Source: WQUF01 sp031549885
Lineage (GTDB): Bacteria > Bacillota > Clostridia > Clostridiales > Clostridiaceae
DNA length: 64,000 bases
Assembly (NCBI GenBank): GCA_031549885.1
Contig: JAVBPD010000032.1
Location: forward strand, 17,260-81,259
Reading direction: 5' to 3'
Shown in pieces: positions 1 through 7,220 of the stretch. A model generated the notes under the pieces. The model was not told the origin of the DNA and searched no databases. It was given only the letters and a program-made list of their open reading frames with translations. Numbering within the stretch: position 1 is the first letter of the stretch; each line of letters opens with the position of its first letter. Both the position numbers and the translations under genes were made by a program.

Positions 1-28
1 CACTTGGAATTAGTCGATCGCCTTTCAT
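1..28 (-). CDS. eutL: EutL microcompartment shell protein, 5' end only
   Basis: This is only the first nine codons (MKGDRLIPS) of a gene running off the left edge. An ATG lies about 12 bases after an AGGAGGG ribosome binding site, just downstream of the eutC stop. The Asp-x-Leu-Ile-x-Pro/Ser beginning resembles the N-terminus of EutL, a trimeric tandem-BMC shell protein with a gated pore, and eutL follows eutC in clostridial eut operons. The call rests mostly on gene order. Nine residues cannot prove it. Confidence 0.6.
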
Positions 29-51
29 CTATTAATCATTCCCTCCTATAT

Positions 52-945
52 TTATAACTTCAAATCAAGTCCACTAGCTTTTTCATCGAGCATTTTCTTT
101 AAAATATCTGCTATATGAGCACCTGCTTCAGCTGCAGGAGTACCTTGTCTATGTATATTTGATATTACAGTTCTCTTTGCCTCAGGTATTCCTCTATAAG
201 CTTTATAAGTCATATAGCAGCTCATGCTCTCTCCTGTAACAAGGCCTGGCCTTTCACCTATTAAAACAGCAATAACTTCTGGTTCTAATATTTCAGAAAT
301 ATGATCCATGGAACCAACGCGCCCATATTTTAAGAAAAATGGTGTTCCAATTTCAATCCCATAAGCTTTAAGGCCTTGAGTTATTGATGCTAAAGTATCT
401 ATACCATTTGCTTCAATTGCAGTTGAACTTAATCCATCTGCTAAGTAAATTAAAGCTCTTGGTTTTAATTTGCATCTTTCCTTTAAAGTTTTAATTCCTT
501 CTTCATCAACAATCCTTCCTAAATCAGGACGTGTTATAAATTCATCTTTATTTGAAATTAAGGTTTTAACTGTAAAAAGGTTGTTTTTATTTAAAAAGTC
601 TTCTGAAACATCATTCCAAACAGCATCCATAGCTGCTGCATGGTCTGCTCTAAACCTTAAAAGAGTTTCTGTTCTATACCTTACTCCACATCTTCCAACT
701 CCGAGCCTAGCAGGAGTTATCTCCTTTAGTTTTAAATAAGCTTCTTTATTTTTTGGATTTTCAATGTGAAAATCTTTTCTTAAATCTATAGAAGTAATAT
801 CAGGTAAATCTATATTTTCAAACAAATCTTTATTTTCGCATAAATTTTTATTAACAATTTGTTCAACTTCTTTATTTTGCTTTCCAAGACTCATTTCCAT
901 CAAGACTTGTTCAATGACTTTCTTTAAATCAGTATCTGTAATCAC
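52..945 (-). CDS. eutC: Ethanolamine ammonia-lyase small (light) subunit EutC
   Basis: EutC pairs with EutB in the adenosylcobalamin-dependent ammonia-lyase that splits ethanolamine into acetaldehyde and ammonia inside the Eut microcompartment. The 297 residues match the usual EutC length (about 295). Recognisable family stretches are the segment around residues 75-100 (TPARLGVGRCGVRYRTETLL, then RADHAAAMDAVW) and the C-terminal region with GERPGLVTGESMSCYMTYKA. The first 70 residues are the poorly conserved N-terminal extension that in this family helps target the enzyme to the shell. It lies 18 bases downstream of eutB and is surely cotranscribed. Confidence 0.97.
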   Translation of the reverse strand: MITDTDLKKVIEQVLMEMSLGKQNKEVEQIVNKNLCENKDLFENIDLPDITSIDLRKDFHIENPKNKEAYLKLKEITPARLGVGRCGVRYRTETLLRFRADHAAAMDAVWNDVSEDFLNKNNLFTVKTLISNKDEFITRPDLGRIVDEEGIKTLKERCKLKPRALIYLADGLSSTAIEANGIDTLASITQGLKAYGIEIGTPFFLKYGRVGSMDHISEILEPEVIAVLIGERPGLVTGESMSCYMTYKAYRGIPEAKRTVISNIHRQGTPAAEAGAHIADILKKMLDEKASGLDLKL

Positions 946-963
946 TTTTACCCCCCCTTTGCA

Positions 964-2325
964 TTATAAAAACAAGGATGCATCCCCTGCAATTTTTGTC
1001 AATTTACCATTTTCCATTATACCCATTTTATTAAGCCACTGTTCAAATTCTAAAGTTGGACGTAAATTGAACATTTCACGAAGTGTGGCTGTATTGTGAT
1101 ATCCAGTAGTTTGATAATTAAGCATAATATCATCACCAGCAGGAATTCCCATAAAATAATTGCATCCAGCTGCAGTTAAAAGTATTTCAAGATTGTCTAA
1201 ATCATTTGAATCAGCTTTCATGTGGTTAGTATAGCAAGCATCCACTCCCATTGGAATTCCAGTTAATTTTCCCATAAAATGATCCTCAAGCCCTGCTCTT
1301 ATAACTTGCCTTGAATCATATAAATACTCTGGTCCAATAAATCCAACTACAGTGTTCACTAAAAATGGCTTAAATCTTTTAGCAAAACCATAGCACCTTG
1401 CTTCCATAGTAACCTGATCTGATCCATGATTTGCATCTGCTGACAATTCTGAACCTTGACCTGTTTCAAAATACATTACATTTGGACCTGTTGACATTCC
1501 TTCTCTTAAACAAAGTTCTCTAGCTTCTTTTAACATGTCGCCATTTATTCCAAAGGCTTCATTACCTTTTTGAGATCCAGCTACGCTTTGGAAGAACATA
1601 TCTGTAGGTGCACCTTTTCTAACTGCTTCCATTTGTGTTGTTACATGAGCTAAGACGCAAATTTGAGTTGGTATTGAAAATTTGTTTTTAATTTCTTCAA
1701 ACATATGAAGAATCCTTGAAACATTATCAACAGTATCATCAACTGGATTTAACCCTATAACAGCATCTCCTATTCCATAGCTTAAAGCTTCATATATGGC
1801 TAATCTAACTCCATCTAAATTATCTGTAGTGTGATTTGGCTGGCATCTAGCTGCAAGCCTTCCAGGTTTACCTAAAGTAGTATTGCAATGAGCTTCTACT
1901 CTCACCTTTTGAGCTCCATAAATTAAATCCATATTGTTCATAAGCTTGGCAACCCCTGCCACAACCTCAGATGTTAAACCTCTTGAAATCCTTCTAATAT
2001 CATTAGTCGTAGTTTCATGCTTTAATATCCACTCTCTTAGTTCTGCAATTGACCAGTTTTTAATTTCGTTATAAATTTTTTCATTTACATCATCTTGAAT
2101 TATTCTAGTTACTTCATCTTCCTCATAGGAAACCACAGGGTTGTTTCTAAGATCGGATACCAATAAATTTGCTAGTACCTCCTTTGCAGCAATTCTCTCT
2201 GTATCAGTTGCTGCTGCAATACCTGCTAATTTGTCTCCTGACTTTTCTTCATTAGCTTTTGCCAGCACCTCTTTTACAGATTTAAATTGATATACATGTC
2301 CAAAAAGTTTTGTTGCAAGAATCAT
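964..2325 (-). CDS. eutB: Ethanolamine ammonia-lyase large (heavy) subunit EutB
   Basis: This is the catalytic TIM-barrel subunit that binds ethanolamine and, with EutC, the B12 cofactor. Its 453 residues equal the length of the enterobacterial protein. Family signatures visible include VEAHCNTTLGKPGRLAARCQ in the first half, the IGLNPVDDTVDNV stretch, and GMSTGPNVMYFETGQGSELS in the barrel core, followed by HMKADSNDLDNLEILL. No truncation is seen. It follows eutA by 24 bases. The reaction, partner and location are taken from the family. Confidence 0.98.
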   Translation of the reverse strand: MILATKLFGHVYQFKSVKEVLAKANEEKSGDKLAGIAAATDTERIAAKEVLANLLVSDLRNNPVVSYEEDEVTRIIQDDVNEKIYNEIKNWSIAELREWILKHETTTNDIRRISRGLTSEVVAGVAKLMNNMDLIYGAQKVRVEAHCNTTLGKPGRLAARCQPNHTTDNLDGVRLAIYEALSYGIGDAVIGLNPVDDTVDNVSRILHMFEEIKNKFSIPTQICVLAHVTTQMEAVRKGAPTDMFFQSVAGSQKGNEAFGINGDMLKEARELCLREGMSTGPNVMYFETGQGSELSADANHGSDQVTMEARCYGFAKRFKPFLVNTVVGFIGPEYLYDSRQVIRAGLEDHFMGKLTGIPMGVDACYTNHMKADSNDLDNLEILLTAAGCNYFMGIPAGDDIMLNYQTTGYHNTATLREMFNLRPTLEFEQWLNKMGIMENGKLTKIAGDASLFL

Positions 2326-2349
2326 ATTAAATTCACCTCACTATATTTT

Positions 2350-3789
2350 TTAATAATTAAATACTAATGTTTTCACTACAACAGGCAATACAGACCCCAT
2401 TCCAACAGGTTTTCCTATATCTATGAAGTCACCATCAGATGCGCTTATGCTATCCATAGATATTACATCTATTTCTTCACCGAGTTTTGCCATTAAGCTT
2501 TGACCTAATACCTTTCCAAAATCATTTAACATCATGACTATGATCAGTTTATTTTTTTCAATTAATGGCCTCATAGCATCAATAATAAGTTCAGATAAAG
2601 ATACAATTTCTTGAAATCTCATATCCTTTTTCCCATTTAAAGAAAGCGCTATATTTTCAAGCTCTCCATTGTTAATCCATGTAATTTTTTTTCTGATGAC
2701 ATCTACAAAATTTTCTTTATTTTCTTCTTCTTCTTTTGTAAGCTTTAAAATTGGAATATTCTTCATAGGAAATAAACTTGATCTGGAATATTTAATGGTA
2801 CTTCCACTTATACTGGTAGAATGGCTGCCTGCCCCTACTACTGTAGCTCCAATAGTTTCAGATGGCTTTATTAATGAAATATCATATTTTTTTATTTCTT
2901 TTTTAATAGAATTTGCTAAAATTATTCCAATATCATCAAATAAAAAATCATCATTTAAAGATTCATCATAAATTAATTTACCAATGCCACCAGAAAATGA
3001 AATATGCTTAGGATTACATTCCTTTTTAAAATCCTTTCCATTTGTAATTAGGAAATGATAATCTTTGGATTTTTCTTTAAGGTGAGTAGATTCAAGGATT
3101 ACACTTGCTAATTTATCGCAAATGCTTTCTATTTGATTTTTTGTCAATAAAGCTCCTTCAATTGCATTAATCCCCAAACTTTTTGCTAAGCTTTTCATTT
3201 TTTCATATATATACTCAATTTGGCATGTCCCTTTTTTAAATCTAATAAGCCTGCCGCCTATATCTAAACAAGCAACATCGATTACGTTTCCGTTATCGAA
3301 AATAGCAATATTAGTTGTGCCTCCTCCAATATCGAGGTTCATAACTTTTGTATAGTTTAACTTAGAAAAGCTATCTGCTCCGCTTCCTTTTCCAGCTATT
3401 ATGGCTTCAAGCTCAGGCCCAGCTGTAGCTACCACAAAATCTCCTGCAAGATCGGAAATTGACGAAAGCACTTCTTCTGCATTTTTCTTTCTAGCAGTAT
3501 CACCAGTTATAATAACAGCACCTATGGACACATTGCTTGGCTTAATGTTTGCATTTTCATATTCTTTTAAAATAATATCTTTTATAGCTAATACATCTAA
3601 TAAATTGTTAGATATAAGAGGAGTAAAGTATATTTTACTTCTGTATATTATTTCTTTTTCAACAATCTTATATAGCGGAATATGGCTTCCATGCGATGAG
3701 TTTTCTATTACAATCTTGCTAAATATAATAGATGTAGTTGATGTACCAATATCTATACCTACACTTAAAAGAACTTCCTTAAAATCCAT
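2350..3789 (-). CDS. eutA: Ethanolamine ammonia-lyase reactivating factor EutA
   Basis: EutA is a chaperone-like ATPase of the actin/Hsp70 fold that removes damaged cobalamin from EutBC. The phosphate-1 loop is at about residues 10-24 (VGIDIGTSTTSIIFS) and the phosphate-2 loop at 151-167 (NLDIGGGTTNIAIFDNG). The 479 residues are close to the usual 470. The start ATG follows AAGGAGGGGG. The 111 bases between eutW and this gene hold a terminator and ANTAR-type hairpins, so eutA and the genes behind it appear to be controlled separately by EutV. Confidence 0.95.
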   Translation of the reverse strand: MDFKEVLLSVGIDIGTSTTSIIFSKIVIENSSHGSHIPLYKIVEKEIIYRSKIYFTPLISNNLLDVLAIKDIILKEYENANIKPSNVSIGAVIITGDTARKKNAEEVLSSISDLAGDFVVATAGPELEAIIAGKGSGADSFSKLNYTKVMNLDIGGGTTNIAIFDNGNVIDVACLDIGGRLIRFKKGTCQIEYIYEKMKSLAKSLGINAIEGALLTKNQIESICDKLASVILESTHLKEKSKDYHFLITNGKDFKKECNPKHISFSGGIGKLIYDESLNDDFLFDDIGIILANSIKKEIKKYDISLIKPSETIGATVVGAGSHSTSISGSTIKYSRSSLFPMKNIPILKLTKEEEENKENFVDVIRKKITWINNGELENIALSLNGKKDMRFQEIVSLSELIIDAMRPLIEKNKLIIVMMLNDFGKVLGQSLMAKLGEEIDVISMDSISASDGDFIDIGKPVGMGSVLPVVVKTLVFNY

Positions 3790-3801
3790 AAACCCCCTCC
3801 T

Positions 3802-3896
3802 TAAAAAAAAGCCAAAAAACTTAATTTTAACTATCTAAAGATAATTAAAATTGTCTTTTGACTTCATTGTCGTCATTGATACTCCTATGTACCAAT
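3802..3896 (-). promoter_or_regulatory. ANTAR (EutV) antitermination leader before eutA
   Basis: Read on the minus strand, 3896-3875 forms an 8-bp hairpin (ATTGGTAC / GTATCAAT, one G-U pair) closing the hexaloop ATAGGA. At 3871-3860 a short GAC/GTC stem closes the hexaloop AATGAA. Both loops have A at position 1 and G at position 4, the published signature for ANTAR-protein targets. Downstream, 3852-3823 forms a 13-bp stem (perfect in RNA with one U-G) followed by T6 and T8 runs, an intrinsic terminator. The second hairpin is weak (3 bp), but its 3' side abuts the terminator arm, as the mechanism needs. Confidence 0.75.
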
Positions 3897-3900
3897 TTAA

Positions 3901-5304
3901 TTATTCTGTTAAAAATGTAAAGCTTACTTTTGTACCATTGTTTGAAGATTTAAAATCAAAATTCCCACCAAGCTTATCTGCAATCATAGATTTTACTATT
4001 TTAAGACCTAAATTGTGCTTTTCCTGGTCCTTGCTAACTCCAATTCCATCATCTTCAATGGTTATTTTAGAACTTAATTGGCCTTTTTCAATTTTTATCT
4101 CCACATTACCTGCTATGCTATCCCTAAAAGCATGTTGATAACAATTTTGCAAAAGTTCATTTACCACTAAAGCTATGCTAGTTGCTGTATCTGATTCAAT
4201 ATTAAAGTCATCACCAGTTATCGTTATTCCAATTTGAGAATAGCTTAAGGTAGCTACTTGAAGGGTATATTTTACAAGCTTTTCTAATATTTTTTTTATG
4301 CTTACTTCGTCTACTCCATTATTTGCTAGTATTTCATGGGTTAAGGCAATACTTAAAGTACGATTTATGCTCTCTTCAAACATCTTTTTAACTTCTAAAT
4401 CTTCAACCCTCCTTGATTGAAGTCTTAAAAGAGATGCAATAGTTTGAAGGTTATTTTTAACTCTGTGGTGTATTTCCTTAATTGCAACAGATTTTAATAT
4501 TAATTCTTTTTCTTTATTTCTAACTTCTGTCACGTCGGTAATAAGCATAACTATTCCCATAAACTTATTGTTTTCTTTCATTATGGAGTATTGCACCTTT
4601 AAAACATAATTTCCTATTGAAAGATCATTAAACTCCATATATTCATTAGCAATAATATCTTCTACTTTAATTTTATCAAGCACAAGGTTTTCAAACCTCA
4701 TGCCAATTATAACATCTCTATATCCTAAATTCTCATATAGCATTCGAGCTTTTGAATTAGCATATACAGATATTCCATTTTCGTTAAAATAAATTATAGC
4801 ATCATTTATATATGTACTTATGCCACCATTTTTATCATAATTTACTAATTCATTTGCAAGTTGTTCTGTGGTTTTAGCAAGCACAGTCATATTAAATTCT
4901 CTATTATAATTATTTGTGTCATCCTTTTCCATAATTAAAACACCGATGACTTTGCCATCGTCATTTCTAATAGGCGCTACATTTTGAGTTATAGCAATCC
5001 TTTCTTGTGTAACCCCTTTTAAACCATGAGATGGAATTCCAAGTTCAAGTGTTCTAATAGCAGCAGGTTCATCATCTCTATATGCTAACATTCCTACAAC
5101 AGAATTTTTATAAAGAGAATTTTTAGGTCTAAACTCTGAAGCAACAATAGCTTTATTTGTATCACTTGTAATACAATCTATAAATACATCACAACCTATT
5201 ATTTCAGATATTAATGGTAAAAACTGCTCTAAATTTAAAAGTATATTAATATCGCTAGATTTCAAAGTAGTATACTCTTTACAAAGTTCTATTATCCTGC
5301 TCAT
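3901..5304 (-). CDS. eutW: Sensor histidine kinase EutW
   Basis: EutW is the ethanolamine-responsive kinase that phosphorylates EutV. The 467 residues comprise an N-terminal input half (about 1-150), a PAS-like segment (about 165-260) and a HisKA_2-type phosphoacceptor helix at about 277-300 (EIHHRVKNNLQTIASLLRLQ, with His279/His280). The C-terminal HATPase_c domain shows an N-box (NELLQNCYQHAF) and a G-box (DDGIGVS). There are no membrane segments, so it is a soluble kinase. It starts three bases after the eutV stop. Confidence 0.95.
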   Translation of the reverse strand: MSRIIELCKEYTTLKSSDINILLNLEQFLPLISEIIGCDVFIDCITSDTNKAIVASEFRPKNSLYKNSVVGMLAYRDDEPAAIRTLELGIPSHGLKGVTQERIAITQNVAPIRNDDGKVIGVLIMEKDDTNNYNREFNMTVLAKTTEQLANELVNYDKNGGISTYINDAIIYFNENGISVYANSKARMLYENLGYRDVIIGMRFENLVLDKIKVEDIIANEYMEFNDLSIGNYVLKVQYSIMKENNKFMGIVMLITDVTEVRNKEKELILKSVAIKEIHHRVKNNLQTIASLLRLQSRRVEDLEVKKMFEESINRTLSIALTHEILANNGVDEVSIKKILEKLVKYTLQVATLSYSQIGITITGDDFNIESDTATSIALVVNELLQNCYQHAFRDSIAGNVEIKIEKGQLSSKITIEDDGIGVSKDQEKHNLGLKIVKSMIADKLGGNFDFKSSNNGTKVSFTFLTE

Positions 5305-5307
5305 TAC

Positions 5308-5886
5308 TTAATTTACCTCTTCGTTTAATATTATGGCGTTTGCTACCTTAACCATCTTATATCCTTTATTCATAGCTATTTTTCTAATATAATCATAGGC
5401 CTCTTTTTCGCTTAATCCATCTTTTTTGCTAATAATCCCCTTAGCCTTTTCTATAATTTTACGTTCTTCAATTTTCTCCTTTAATTCGATAACTTCATTT
5501 TTAATGCCATTTATTTCTTCTTGCTTTGCAATGGATACTTCAATAGCTGGAAGAAGCGAACTTACAGATATAGGTTTTACTACATATCCCATTACTCCTG
5601 CTTTTATAGCTTTTTTGATAATATCTTCATCACTATATGCTGTAAGAAGTATGACACAACTTGCAAGTTTTTCAGAATTTATAATTGATGAAGCTTTGAT
5701 TCCATCTAAAAAAGGCATTTTTATATCCATTAAAACTATATCTGGATTTTCTTTTCTACTTAATTCTACAGCATCAAGACCAGTAGACACTGATCCTATA
5801 ACTTTATATCCATGTTCAGTTAAAATCTCCTCTAAATCCATTCTAGTAATTGGCTCATCATCAGCAATTAAAATTCTTTTATTCAT
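5308..5886 (-). CDS. eutV: Response regulator with ANTAR RNA-binding domain, EutV
   Basis: The 192 residues contain a receiver domain (about 1-118), with acidic DDE at 9-11 and phosphoacceptor Asp54 in VLMDIKMP, joined by a coiled-coil helix to a C-terminal ANTAR domain (about 128-185, ERKIIEKAKGIISKKDGLSE...). ANTAR regulators bind paired hairpins in nascent RNA and stop terminator formation. Two such sites are visible here, before eutS and before eutA. It overlaps the eutP stop by 4 bases (ATGA). Confidence 0.96.
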   Translation of the reverse strand: MNKRILIADDEPITRMDLEEILTEHGYKVIGSVSTGLDAVELSRKENPDIVLMDIKMPFLDGIKASSIINSEKLASCVILLTAYSDEDIIKKAIKAGVMGYVVKPISVSSLLPAIEVSIAKQEEINGIKNEVIELKEKIEERKIIEKAKGIISKKDGLSEKEAYDYIRKIAMNKGYKMVKVANAIILNEEVN

Positions 5887-6308
5887 AATATTATCCTCCC
5901 ATATAATTCGTTAAGTCCTTCACAAGTAATGGAGCTTATCAAAAAAATCTCATTGCAACCTGCCTTATTTAAAGCTTTTTTAGCATAATCAATATTTATA
6001 TTAGGTAAGTCAATTTTTGTAATAACGCCAATTATATCTTTATTAAACATTTTACCAAAGTATGGAGGAAATGTCGAAATTCTATCTGTAGCACTTTGTA
6101 CAAAAATGATGGTATCGTATTCATAAGAGCTTACAAGAAGAGCATTATAAAACCTTCTACTTTCTAGATATTCCCCAGGCGTGTCAAGATAATTTTTATA
6201 GTAAATTAAGCTTTGAGTCTTTCTATATATAAGATTTTCATCATTAAGTCTTTGTATAAGAGAGGTTTTACCACTTCCTGATTTTCCAATGAGCATTATC
6301 TTTTTCAT
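5883..6308 (-). CDS. eutP: EutP, small GTPase-like protein / acetate kinase family
   Basis: This 141-residue P-loop protein has a Walker A motif GKSGSGKT at about residues 8-15, a DTPGEYLE switch segment (about 43-50) and an ITKIDLP motif equivalent to the G4 NKxD. It matches the EutP/PduV family, encoded in eut operons between eutS and eutV. In Salmonella EutP was shown to have acetate kinase activity. The exact role here is inferred. It begins 4 bases after eutS ends and overlaps eutV. Confidence 0.93.
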   Translation of the reverse strand: MKKIMLIGKSGSGKTSLIQRLNDENLIYRKTQSLIYYKNYLDTPGEYLESRRFYNALLVSSYEYDTIIFVQSATDRISTFPPYFGKMFNKDIIGVITKIDLPNINIDYAKKALNKAGCNEIFLISSITCEGLNELYGRIIL

Positions 6309-6312
6309 AAAT

Positions 6313-6663
6313 TTAACTTCTAGTTATTTCTGGATAAGAAAATCCCATTTTATAGCATATAAATGAAATAATCTCTTTTACAGCAACTTCACAATTTGAA
6401 GTATCACCAGAAATCATTAAAGATCCACTAAACCTATCTATAAATAAAATTTCTACATTAGCAGATTTAGTTGCTATGTCGGCTGCTATAATTACAGCTT
6501 CTGAAGGAGTAATGGTCAAGATAGCTACAGCATTGTTTAATTTTTCATCTGATGATAAAATACCTAATTTAGCGCAAAGATCTTTTTCAGGATTTGATAT
6601 GATATGAGCTAGAGTAATCTGCCTTCCAGGAACATATTCTTGAATAATTCTTTGTTTTTCCAA
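6313..6663 (-). CDS. eutS: EutS bacterial microcompartment shell protein
   Basis: EutS is a hexameric BMC-domain shell protein with a bent hexamer. I choose the TTG at 6663, giving 116 residues (MEKQRIIQEYVPGRQITLAHI...), which aligns with the family start. GGGAGGG at 6676-6670 is correctly spaced for it. Starts further upstream would lie in the leader terminator. Family hallmarks are the LTITPSEAVIIAAD segment and LFIDRFSGSLMISGD. It is the first gene of the operon, downstream of a terminator/antiterminator leader. Confidence 0.95.
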   Translation of the reverse strand: MEKQRIIQEYVPGRQITLAHIISNPEKDLCAKLGILSSDEKLNNAVAILTITPSEAVIIAADIATKSANVEILFIDRFSGSLMISGDTSNCEVAVKEIISFICYKMGFSYPEITRS

Positions 6664-6681
6664 AAGCATCCCTCCCATTAC

Positions 6682-6766
6682 AAAAAACGGCCCACATATA
6701 AAATACACTATCTATATGCAAACCTCATTGTAAGCTTTAAATAATTTAAAACACCCCATTGTGTTT
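6682..6766 (-). promoter_or_regulatory. ANTAR (EutV) antitermination leader before eutS
   Basis: On the minus strand, 6766-6749 forms AAACAC/GTGTTT closing hexaloop AATGGG. 6735-6718 forms a GCTTAC/GTTTGC stem with a central T-T mismatch pair and hexaloop AATGAG. Both loops carry A1 and G4. The 3' arm of the second hairpin is reused as the 5' arm of a 12-bp terminator stem, GGTTTGCATATA (6724-6713) with TATATGTGGGCC (6700-6689), followed by six T (6687-6682). The two structures exclude each other, exactly as expected for EutV-controlled antitermination. Confidence 0.85.
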
Positions 6767-6785
6767 AATTATACAATTTTCTTAC

Positions 6786-6814
6786 ATAATACCACTATTA
6801 AATAATCATGTCAA
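6786..6814 (-). promoter_or_regulatory. Sigma-A type promoter of the eut operon
   Basis: TTGACA (6814-6809), a 17-base spacer and TATTAT (6791-6786) on the minus strand place transcription start near 6779, about 13 bases before the first leader hairpin. The near-consensus elements suggest constitutive initiation, with control left to the terminator. Confidence 0.85.
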
Positions 6815-6988
6815 TTGTAAAATTTTTTTCAAACATGCTAATATTATAGCAAGTTAAGTATATTTTTACATTGTTTAGGAAAAAAACAATTAAATTCTAA
6901 ATAAATAGTATTAATATTATATTGCTAGCACATTAAATTTTAAATAATAAATTAACTAATTTTATTTTATTTAAATGGAGGAAATGAA

Positions 6989-7165
6989 ATGAAAAAAAGT
7001 GAATTGATTTCTATTGAATTTGAAGGGTTTGAAGCACTTGAAACTGTAGTTGCCCCATCATTATGTAGTATATCAGCGTGTAAACCTGTTTGCGCACCAA
7101 AACCTGTTTGTGTGCCCAAGCCAGTTTGCCCACCAAAACCAATTTGTTTACCTAAATGTTACTAA
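6989..7165 (+). CDS. Small Cys/Pro hexapeptide-repeat protein (58 aa), unknown function
   Basis: The ATG at 6989 follows AATGGAGGAAATGAA, a strong ribosome binding site. The product has an acidic, leader-like N-terminus (residues 1-25, with FEGFEALETVVAPS) and a C-terminal half of four hexapeptides KPVCAP, KPVCVP, KPVCPP, KPICLP (32-55) ending KCY. Seven cysteines lie at 26, 31, 35, 41, 47, 53 and 57. There is no signal peptide. It is transcribed away from eut and ends at a bidirectional terminator. It could be a RiPP-type precursor, a metal-binding peptide or a disulfide-linked spore component. No maturase gene is adjacent, so none of these is established. Confidence 0.8.
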   Translation: MKKSELISIEFEGFEALETVVAPSLCSISACKPVCAPKPVCVPKPVCPPKPICLPKCY

Positions 7166-7187
7166 TGTTTAATAATACTCTCTAAAA

Positions 7188-7218
7188 ATACCCTATAGTA
7201 AAATATACTATAGGGTAT
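7188..7218. terminator. Bidirectional terminator hairpin
   Basis: ATACCCTATAGTA (7188-7200) pairs perfectly with TACTATAGGGTAT (7206-7218). T-rich flanks on both sides allow it to end the 58-aa gene (+) and htrA (-). Confidence 0.75.
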
Positions 7219-7220
7219 TC

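Noticed and set aside
3401..3838. 145-codon plus-strand frame across eutA and the eutA leader
   Set aside because: Antisense to eutA and its RNA leader. No start signal and no recognisable protein features.
5426..5914. 162-codon plus-strand frame opposite eutV
   Set aside because: Shadow ORF. eutV has full receiver and ANTAR domains on the other strand.
6664..6708. Longer N-terminus for EutS
   Set aside because: These 15 extra codons overlap the leader terminator, and the family start and ribosome binding site fit the TTG at 6663.
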